Source: Acidovorax sp. FJL06 (GTDB lineage Bacteria > Pseudomonadota > Gammaproteobacteria > Burkholderiales > Burkholderiaceae_C). Taken from it: 64,000 nt of DNA. A program made the position numbers and the translations under genes. The stretch spans positions 143,758-207,757 of the forward strand of contig NZ_QAJR01000005.1 of assembly GCF_003852545.1 (NCBI RefSeq). Direction: 5' to 3'. Below, piece by piece: positions 58,237 to 64,000 of this stretch. The notes beneath the pieces were generated by a model that ran no database searches, was not told the DNA's origin, and worked only from the letters and a program-made list of their open reading frames with translations. How positions within the stretch are numbered: the stretch's first letter is position 1; each line of letters begins with the position of its first letter.

Positions 58237-59121
58237 ATGAAACTCGACCCCGTCTCCCTGCGCCTGTTCGTTGCCGTGATGGAGGAAAGCACCATCGCCG
58301 CCGCCGCTGCGCGCGAGCACCTGGCTGCTTCGGCCGTGAGCCGCCGCCTGGCCGACCTGGAAGACGCGCTGCAGGCGGCCCTGTTCACCCGCAGCAACAA
58401 GGGCACCGAACCCACCGCCGCCGCTTTTGCGTTGCTGAACCTGGCGCGCGGCGTGCTCAACGACCTGGACGGCATTGCCACCCAGATGCGCGAGTACGGC
58501 ACTGGCGTGCGTGGCCATGTGCGCGTGGTGGCCAACATCTCGGCCATCACGCAGTTCCTGCCCGGCGAGCTGCAGAGTTTTTTGGCGCAGCACCCGCAGG
58601 TGGATGTGCGGCTGCAGGAGCAGATCAGCACGGCCATTGCCCATTCGGTGGCCGAGAATGCGGCCGACGTGGGCATCCTCAACGAAGGCAACTACGGCGA
58701 ACGCGTGACGCTGTTGCCCTACCGCACCGACGAGCTGGTGCTGGTGGTCCCCAGCGGCCATGCGCTGGCGCGGCGCAAGTCCGTGCGCCTGGCAGACGCC
58801 CTGCCCTTCGACTTTGTGGGCGCACACCCGGGCAGCGCCATCAACAACCAGCTCACCCGCGCGGCGTCTGAGGCAGGCCTGCCGCTGCGCCTGCGCATGC
58901 AGGTCACCAGCTACGACGCGCTGTGCCTGATGGTCAACGCGGGCCTGGGTGTGGGCGTGATGCCCCGTGGCAGCGCTGCGCTGTACCAGGGCACGCTGGC
59001 CATCCGCACCGTCACGCTCAACGAGCCCTGGGCGCATCGGCGACTGGCGCTGTGCGTGCGGTCCGAAGAATCGCTCTCCAGCGTCGCCCGGCTGCTGGTG
59101 GAGCACCTGCGCTCGCGATGA
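58237..59121 (+). CDS. LysR-type transcriptional regulator
   Basis: This encodes 294 residues from ATG 58237. The N-terminal winged helix LRLFVAVMEESTIAAAAAREHLAASAVSRRLADLEDALQAALFTR (residues 8-52) is typical. The C-terminal domain binds an effector (ELVLVVPSGHALARRKSVRLADAL). It probably controls the divergent CoA transferase-lyase-Bug operon in response to the substrate or its CoA ester. Confidence 0.9.
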   Translation: MKLDPVSLRLFVAVMEESTIAAAAAREHLAASAVSRRLADLEDALQAALFTRSNKGTEPTAAAFALLNLARGVLNDLDGIATQMREYGTGVRGHVRVVANISAITQFLPGELQSFLAQHPQVDVRLQEQISTAIAHSVAENAADVGILNEGNYGERVTLLPYRTDELVLVVPSGHALARRKSVRLADALPFDFVGAHPGSAINNQLTRAASEAGLPLRLRMQVTSYDALCLMVNAGLGVGVMPRGSAALYQGTLAIRTVTLNEPWAHRRLALCVRSEESLSSVARLLVEHLRSR

Positions 59122-59205
59122 GACGATACCCCCTGAGACCCTGCGTCCCCCGTCCTGGCCGAGCCCGTTTCAAACGCCATGTTGCGCAGCGCGCAGCACT
59201 ATGAC

Positions 59206-59282
59206 GACTTACGCAAAACAGGGTTCAACCAAACGGTCTGCCATGCAAGCAACGTGTTGATCCATCCTTATTTGCGTAAATC
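59206..59282. repeat. Small element with 12-bp terminal inverted repeats (MITE-like)
   Basis: GACTTACGCAAA (59206-59217) and TTTGCGTAAATC (59271-59282) are inverted repeats matching at 11 of 12 positions and bound a 77-bp segment with no ORF. It may be a remnant of an insertion sequence end. It lies 20 bases before earP and may affect its expression. Confidence 0.5.
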
Positions 59283-59302
59283 CTGACTATTTCACCACTG
59301 AC

Positions 59303-60448
59303 ATGACTCTGCCCTGCCCCCTCCCACTGCAGTGGGACGTGTTCTGCCGCGTGATCGACAACTTTGGCGACATCGGTGTGTGCTGGCGGCTGGTGGCGCA
59401 ACTGGCCGACCGGGGCCACCGCGTGCGCCTGTGGGTGGACGACGCCTCGGCCCTGCAGTGGATGGCGCCCGCAGGCTGCCCCGGCGTGGAGCTGCGCGCC
59501 TGGGGGTCGCCCCCCCCGGGCTCCCACGAGTCTCCACCCGATGTGATGGTGGAGGCGTTTGGTTGCGATATTGCTCCTGAATTCATAGCTTATAGCGCTT
59601 ATTCATCAAGCGCTAGAGGCCAAAATGGCATAGAACCCGTCTGGATCAACCTGGAATACCTGTCGGCTGAGCGCTATGTGGAGCGCAACCACAAGCTCGC
59701 CTCGCCGCTCTCGTCCGGCCCCGGCGCGGGCAGGACGCGCTGGTTCTTCTACCCCGGCTTCACGCCCGCCACGGGCGGGCTGCTGCGCGAGCCCGACCTG
59801 ATGGCGCGGCGCGCGGCCTTTGACCCCACCGCCTGGCGCAGAGCGCACGCGGCGGCCTACGGGCTGGACGATGGCGGCGCAGGCCAGCGCTGGGTTTCGC
59901 TGTTCTGCTACGAGCCCGCCGCCCTGCCCGAGCTGCTGCGCCACGGCCAGGCGCAGCCCACGCAGTTGCTGGTCACGCCAGGCCGCCCCACGGCGGCCGT
60001 GCGGGCGGCCCTGCATGAGAATATTGCTCAAATCAGCCCCCAGGGCTTATCTGACAAGCGCGGGCAGCTATGCATTTCATACCTGCCCGCACGCCCCCAA
60101 ACGGCGTTTGACCACATGCTGTGGGCTTGCGACCTGAACCTCGTGCGCGGCGAGGATTCGCTGGTGCGGGCACTGTGGGCCGGGCAACCCCTGGTCTGGC
60201 AGATCTACCCCCAGCACGACAACGCCCACCACGACAAGCTCTGGGCGTTTCTGGACTGGTTGCAGGCCCCAGCCTCGCTGCGGCAGTTCCACGCCACCTG
60301 GAACGGGCTCGACACCGCGCCCCTGCAGTGGCCCGGCGACGACACCCTGGCCGAGTGGTCCTCCTGCATCGCAGCCGCCCGCGCGCGCCTGCTGACGCAG
60401 GACAACCTTGTGGCGCAACTTTTGGGCTTTGTCGCCGAAAAACGGTAA
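59303..60448 (+). CDS. earP: EF-P arginine rhamnosyltransferase EarP
   Basis: This encodes 381 residues. WDVFCRVIDNFGDIGVCWRLVAQLADRGHRVRLWVDD is the EarP N-terminus with the D-x-F-G-D motif and the catalytic Asp. The C-terminal GT-B half has FDHMLWACDLNLVRGEDSLVRALWAGQPLVWQIYPQHDNAHHDKL, which binds dTDP-rhamnose. It attaches rhamnose to Arg32 of EF-P, encoded just downstream. Two in-frame inserts (APEFIAYSAYSSSARGQNG and NIAQISPQGLSDKRGQLC) derive from the local palindromic repeat. Confidence 0.93.
   Translation: MTLPCPLPLQWDVFCRVIDNFGDIGVCWRLVAQLADRGHRVRLWVDDASALQWMAPAGCPGVELRAWGSPPPGSHESPPDVMVEAFGCDIAPEFIAYSAYSSSARGQNGIEPVWINLEYLSAERYVERNHKLASPLSSGPGAGRTRWFFYPGFTPATGGLLREPDLMARRAAFDPTAWRRAHAAAYGLDDGGAGQRWVSLFCYEPAALPELLRHGQAQPTQLLVTPGRPTAAVRAALHENIAQISPQGLSDKRGQLCISYLPARPQTAFDHMLWACDLNLVRGEDSLVRALWAGQPLVWQIYPQHDNAHHDKLWAFLDWLQAPASLRQFHATWNGLDTAPLQWPGDDTLAEWSSCIAAARARLLTQDNLVAQLLGFVAEKR
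59575..59628. repeat. Palindromic repeat inserted in frame inside earP (copy 1)
   Basis: The core is AGCGCTT-ATTCATC-AAGCGCT (59594-59614), with ATAGCTTAT before it and AGAGGCCAAAATG after it. It matches the family of the intergenic copy at 53696. It encodes about 18 extra residues between GCD and EPVWINLEYLSAE. Confidence 0.75.
60017..60078. repeat. Palindromic repeat inserted in frame inside earP (copy 2, degraded)
   Basis: The segment AATATTGCT...AGGGCTTATCTGACAAGCGC...GCAGCTATGCATTTC keeps the left flank, the loop and the right arm of the repeat. It encodes about 20 residues before LPARPQTAFDHMLW. Confidence 0.6.
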
Positions 60449-60610
60449 AATCCGAGGCTTTGCGCAAAACAGGTGCGGCACACCGGTGTCCAGCCCTCGC
60501 GCACTCCCGCCGCGGAACATGCATCGGCACGGCGCGCCTTCTGCCTTCCACAGAGATAGCAGAAAGCCACCGGCCCGCGCATTGAGCGGCCCCAACCCAA
60601 GCAACTCGCT

Positions 60611-61165
60611 ATGAAAATCGCTCAAGAAATCCGCGCCGGCAACGTCATCATGCACGGCAAGGACCCCATGGTGGTCCTGAAGACCGAATACGCCCGTGGC
60701 GGCCGCGGCGCAGCCACCGTGCGCATGAAGCTCAAGAGCCTGATCGGCAACTTCGGCACCGAAAACGTGTTCAAGGCCGACGACAAAATCGACAACGTGA
60801 TCCTGGACAAGAAGGAGTGCACCTACTCCTACTTCGCCGATCCCATGTATGTCTGCATGGACACCGAGTTCAACCAGTACGAAGTCGAAGCCGAAAACAT
60901 GGGCGACGCACTGAACTACCTGGAAGACGGCATGGCCGTTGAAGTGGTGTTCTACGACGGTAAGGCCATCTCGGTCGAACTGCCCACCAGTGTCGAGCGC
61001 GAAATCACCTGGACGGAACCCGCCGTCAAGGGCGACACGTCCGGCAAGGTGCTCAAGCCCGCCAAGATCGCCACCGGCTTCGAAGTGCCCGTGCCCCTGT
61101 TCGTCAGCCAAGGCGACAAGATCGAAATCGACACGCGCACCGGCGAATACCGCAAGCGCGTCTAA
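60611..61165 (+). CDS. efp: Elongation factor P, Arg32 type
   Basis: This encodes 184 residues. The N-terminal KOW-like domain carries [13 protein letters not shown], with Arg at position 32 where lysine-type EF-Ps have Lys34. Two OB domains follow, ending in [17 protein letters not shown]. It rescues ribosomes stalled on proline runs. Arg32 and the adjacent earP gene show that it is the rhamnosylated type. The 162-base gap from earP may contain its own promoter. Confidence 0.96.
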   Translation: MKIAQEIRAGNVIMHGKDPMVVLKTEYARGGRGAATVRMKLKSLIGNFGTENVFKADDKIDNVILDKKECTYSYFADPMYVCMDTEFNQYEVEAENMGDALNYLEDGMAVEVVFYDGKAISVELPTSVEREITWTEPAVKGDTSGKVLKPAKIATGFEVPVPLFVSQGDKIEIDTRTGEYRKRV

Positions 61166-61198
61166 GGCTTGCCCGAGGCTCCCGCCTCGGCCCACAAA

Positions 61199-61227
61199 AA
61201 AGGCTTCCCGAGGGAAGCCTTTTTTTA
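61199..61227. terminator. Bidirectional terminator between efp and rimO
   Basis: AAAGGCTTCC-CGAG-GGAAGCCTTT has a T-run on the plus side and an A-run on the other side, so it can end efp (plus) and rimO (minus). Confidence 0.88.
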
Positions 61228-61244
61228 TTGGCATTTTAGGGTCC

Positions 61245-61275
61245 AGCGCCCGATAGACAAGCGCTAGCCGCTATT
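61245..61275. repeat. Partial palindromic repeat next to rimO 3' end
   Basis: AGCGCCCGATAGACAAGCGC followed by TAGCCGCTATT belongs to the repeat family at 53696. The left arm is truncated. Confidence 0.55.
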
Positions 61276-61306
61276 CAAAAAATAGCAAAACCCAGATCCA
61301 GCACCG

Positions 61307-62698
61307 TCACACTGGCACGGCTACAAGATCGTGCCCCTGCGTGCCCACGATGCGCGCCTTGGTGAACTCGCCCACCTTGAGCTGCTTGCTGATCTTCTCG
61401 GGCGGCAGCAGGTGCACCACGCCGTCGATCTCGGGTGCATCGGCATAGCTGCGGCCCCGGCCGCCCTTTTTGCCCAAAGCGGGGGCATGGTCCACCAGCA
61501 CCTGCATGGTGGCGCCCACGCGGCGCTGCAGCTTGGCGATCGAGACTTCCTCGGCCACGGCCATGAAACGGGCACGGCGCTCTTCGCGCACTTCCATGGG
61601 CAACATGCCAGGCAGTTCGTTGGCGGCGGCGCCATTCACGTCGCTGTAGGCAAAACAGCCTGCGCGGTCGATCTGCGCCTCGCGCACGAAGTCGAGCAGG
61701 TGCTGGAACTCCTCCTCCGTCTCGCCAGGGAAGCCCGCGATGAAGGTGCTGCGAATCACCAGCTCGGGGCAGGCCTCGCGCCAGCGCTGGATGCGCTCCA
61801 GGTTGCGCTCGCCGCTGGCAGGGCGCTTCATGCGCTTGAGCACATCAGGGTGGCTGTGCTGGAAAGGCACGTCCAGGTACGGCAGCACCTTGCCCGTGGC
61901 CATGAGCGGGATGACCTCGTCCACGCTGGGGTAGGGGTACACGTAGTGCAGGCGCACCCAGGCGCCATAGGGCTCGGCAATCTCGCCCAGGGTCTGCACC
62001 AGCTCCAACATGCGGGTCTTGACGGGCTTGCCATCCCAGAAGCCCGTGCGGTACTTCACGTCCACACCATAGGCCGAGGTGTCCTGGCTGATGACCAGTA
62101 ACTCCTTCACTCCGCCCTCAAACAGGGCCTTGGCCTCGCTCAGCACATCGCCAATGGGGCGCGAAACGAGATCGCCGCGCATCGAGGGGATGATGCAGAA
62201 GGTGCAGCGGTGGTTGCAGCCCTCGCTGATCTTGAGGTAGGCGTAGTGCTTGGGTGTGAGCTTGATGCCGGCAATGCCAAAACCGCCAGGCACCAGGTCG
62301 ATGAAGGGGTCGTGGGGCTTGGGCAGGTTCAGGTGGACGGCGTCCATCACCTCCTGCGTGGCGTGTGGCCCGGTCACGGCCAGCACACTGGGGTGCATCT
62401 CGCGCACCATGTTGCCGCCCCCCTCGCCTGCGCGCGCGCCCAGGCAGCCGGTGACGATCACCTTGCCGTTTTCGGCCAGCGCCTCACCAATGGTGTCCAG
62501 GCTTTCCTTGACGGCATCGTCGATGAAACCGCAGGTGTTGACAATGACCAGATCCGCGCCGTGGAAGGTCTTGGAGGTTTCATAGCCCTCGGCGCTCAGT
62601 TGCGTGAGGATGAGTTCGGAATCGGTCAGCGCCTTGGGGCAGCCCAGGCTGACAAATCCGACTTTGGGTGTTTTCGTGGGGGAGAGTGCTTCGCTCAT
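61307..62698 (-). CDS. rimO: Ribosomal protein S12 methylthiotransferase RimO
   Basis: This encodes 463 residues from ATG 62698 ([34 protein letters not shown]). The UPF0004 domain has the conserved cysteines (LGCPK, VNTCGFI, TGCLGA). The radical-SAM site is [25 protein letters not shown]-terminal TRAM domain follows. It methylthiolates the conserved Asp of S12. It converges on efp. Confidence 0.95.
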   Translation of the reverse strand: MSEALSPTKTPKVGFVSLGCPKALTDSELILTQLSAEGYETSKTFHGADLVIVNTCGFIDDAVKESLDTIGEALAENGKVIVTGCLGARAGEGGGNMVREMHPSVLAVTGPHATQEVMDAVHLNLPKPHDPFIDLVPGGFGIAGIKLTPKHYAYLKISEGCNHRCTFCIIPSMRGDLVSRPIGDVLSEAKALFEGGVKELLVISQDTSAYGVDVKYRTGFWDGKPVKTRMLELVQTLGEIAEPYGAWVRLHYVYPYPSVDEVIPLMATGKVLPYLDVPFQHSHPDVLKRMKRPASGERNLERIQRWREACPELVIRSTFIAGFPGETEEEFQHLLDFVREAQIDRAGCFAYSDVNGAAANELPGMLPMEVREERRARFMAVAEEVSIAKLQRRVGATMQVLVDHAPALGKKGGRGRSYADAPEIDGVVHLLPPEKISKQLKVGEFTKARIVGTQGHDLVAVPV

Positions 62699-62884
62699 AG
62701 CCCCGTATTGTCCCAGTTCCGGCGCCCGGCCGGTGAGGGAGCCCCTCCAATGCGGCAGGGGCGGCGCTTTGCAGCGGTTGAAACCGGCCTGAAGCAAGGC
62801 CGGTGCCACCATAGTCCCCGCTTTGCCAGGCCACCGGTAGCGCCTCCACGGGGTGAACCGACCAGCAGCGGCTCGGGGGCTGCC

Positions 62885-63445
62885 TTACCTCTTCAACCCG
62901 AACGCCCCCAACATCTGCTCGGTCTGCTTTTGCATCTGCTCCTGCATCTGGGTGAGCATGGATTGCGACTGCTCCACGTAGTTGCCCATCATGCCCTTGA
63001 GCATGGGCGACTGCAGGTTCATGAACTGCGCCCACATCTCCGGCGTCACGCTTTGCGATTGCTCGGCCAACTTGGTCTGCACATCGGTGAAGGCCTGCAC
63101 GTTCTTCTCGAGGTACGCCCCCATGAAGCCCTGCATGGCATGGCCATAGAACCGGATGATGTTGGCCAGCACGGCCTCGGTGAACATGGGCGCGCCGCCG
63201 GCCTCTTCCTCCAGGATGATCTGTAGCAGGATGCTGCGCGTGAGGTCTTCTCCCGTCTTGGCATCGCGCACCACCACCTGCTGGTGGTCCATGACCAGTT
63301 GGCGCACTTCGGCCAGGGTGATGTAGGTGGAGGTGTCTGTGTCGTACAGACGGCGGTTGGGGTACTTCTTGATGACGCGCTGGGCCGACTTGGACGCGGC
63401 ACTCTTTTGTTCGGACACAACGAACTCCTCGGGCTCGGAACCCAT
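62885..63445 (-). CDS. phaR: Polyhydroxyalkanoate synthesis repressor PhaR
   Basis: This encodes 186 residues from ATG 63445. RVIKKYPNRRLYDTDTSTYITLAEVRQLVMDHQQVVVRDAKTGEDLTRSILLQIILEEE (residues about 23-82) is the PHB/PHA accumulation regulator DNA-binding domain. The C-terminal part is Gln/Met-rich helical (MLTQMQEQMQKQTEQML), which binds granules. It represses phasin genes until PHA forms. A TGC-rich stretch (TGCTGCACTGCA) just before the start could be its own operator. Confidence 0.92.
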   Translation of the reverse strand: MGSEPEEFVVSEQKSAASKSAQRVIKKYPNRRLYDTDTSTYITLAEVRQLVMDHQQVVVRDAKTGEDLTRSILLQIILEEEAGGAPMFTEAVLANIIRFYGHAMQGFMGAYLEKNVQAFTDVQTKLAEQSQSVTPEMWAQFMNLQSPMLKGMMGNYVEQSQSMLTQMQEQMQKQTEQMLGAFGLKR

Positions 63446-64000
63446 GTATTGCAGTGCAGCACATTCTAGGGAGAGTGCACCCCGGAAGCGGCAAAGGAAT
63501 ACCCTGATGGAGCAACCCAGCACCATGTCACGCCTGCGACACCTGCCATTCATGCAGTCTGGCTGCACCGCAGACCACCGGCAAGACCCCTTGCTCCGCG
63601 GCCATTGCGCAGGTGCAATCGAAGCAGAAAAAAAGCGGCCCGCGCGCAGCGGGCCGAACTCTTACATAACGCAAGAGGGAGGGAGGTCGTCAATGGACAG
63701 AGCGTGACAGAAGCACCTTATGACCCCCTTAAGAACCCGTTCAAGATCCATCCCATGCCAGACGCGCGCAGCATCCCCAGGACACCCAACCCAGGAGGCA
63801 TCCGAGGGGCAAAGACAAGAAGGAGAGAGAGGGTGCTGAATCCGAAAAAGCAAGCCACCCGTACACCGCAGACGGCCACATCAACCGCTGCGCCAAGAAG
63901 CAAAAAGACAAACAAAAAAGCCACCTCATAAGGTGGCTTGATTTGTGTTCCAAGTTTTAAATAACTGAAAGCTGGTTTCTTTCAGAAAACTTGGTAGGCG
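63446..64000. other. Right-end intergenic region with two minus-strand terminators and an edge hairpin
   Basis: No gene is supported in these 555 bases; short frames on both strands lack start signals. CGGCCCGC-TGCGC-GCGGGCCG plus seven Ts (63656-63628) and AAGCCACCT-TATG-AGGTGGCTT plus Ts (63939-63914) are minus-strand terminators. At 63950-63994 CCAAGTTTT/AAAACTTGG encloses CTGAAAG/CTTTCAG, a nested stem at the window edge. Confidence 0.6.

Noticed and set aside
63605-63931. A 108-codon plus-strand ORF at the right end
   Set aside because: It runs through two terminator hairpins, has no ribosome-binding site and is a low-complexity Arg/Thr/Lys product.

Overview
The window is high-GC DNA from a betaproteobacterium of the Comamonadaceae, most likely Acidovorax or a close relative. 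The evidence is the pair of Bug-type (TctC) binding proteins, the EarP/EF-P(Arg32) pair, PhaR, and dispersed palindromes built around AGCGCTT...AAGCGCT that I associate with this group. About 46.7 kb on the left is a temperate tailed-phage prophage. About 17 kb on the right is host chromosome. The left prophage end and its lysis genes lie outside the window.

Prophage, minus strand, read from right to left (about 29.1 kb down to 1): a Cro-like gene, two small ribbon-helix-helix-like proteins, a winged-helix protein, and a lambda-O-like replication gene that carries seven 15-bp iterons (a candidate origin). Then come a helicase-loader-position gene, a run of small zinc-ribbon and winged-helix proteins with RusA and NinB, and a sigma-region-4-like late regulator followed by a promoter and a terminator (a Q/pR'/tR'-like layout). 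The late genes follow: small and large terminase, portal, Mu-F/SPP1-gp7-like protein, scaffold, P22-type coat, head-completion genes, tail tube, tail assembly chaperones with an A_AAA_AAC -1 frameshift site, a 2001-residue tape measure and tail-tip/fibre genes. Many gaps between late genes contain an intrinsic terminator hairpin.

Immunity region (28.9-31.9 kb): a repressor without a visible self-cleavage domain is translationally coupled to a HipA-like kinase and a DUF3037-like protein. Four copies of one operator (core ACCGATTTCGGT, one with a single change) lie two in front of cro/repressor and two in a consensus sigma70 promoter at 31.83 kb that drives the plus-strand arm. Between them is a small gene whose promoter holds a perfect CTGT-N8-ACAG LexA box and whose ATG sits at the expected transcription start (leaderless). 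It is a candidate SOS-induced antirepressor.

Prophage, plus strand (31.8-46.7 kb): a small basic protein, a tRNA-like structured RNA ended by its own terminator, a chain of small genes joined by 4-base overlaps, RecT and a YqaJ-type exonuclease, a KTSC protein, an orphan adenine methylase, an RdgC protein fused to an FtsK-gamma domain, a TGT/DpdA-like base-exchange enzyme, a C39-peptidase-like protein, an excisionase-like DUF4224 protein and a tyrosine integrase. The integrase abuts tRNA-Arg(TCT).

Host part (46.8-64 kb): tRNA-Arg, tRNA-His, ppiD, tRNA-Val, HU, a tartrate/malate dehydrogenase, pgsA-uvrC, and a catabolic island (two Bug proteins, HMG-CoA-lyase-like enzyme, family III CoA transferase, divergent LysR). 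Then come earP-efp, rimO and phaR. The earP gene carries two palindromic repeats inserted in frame.
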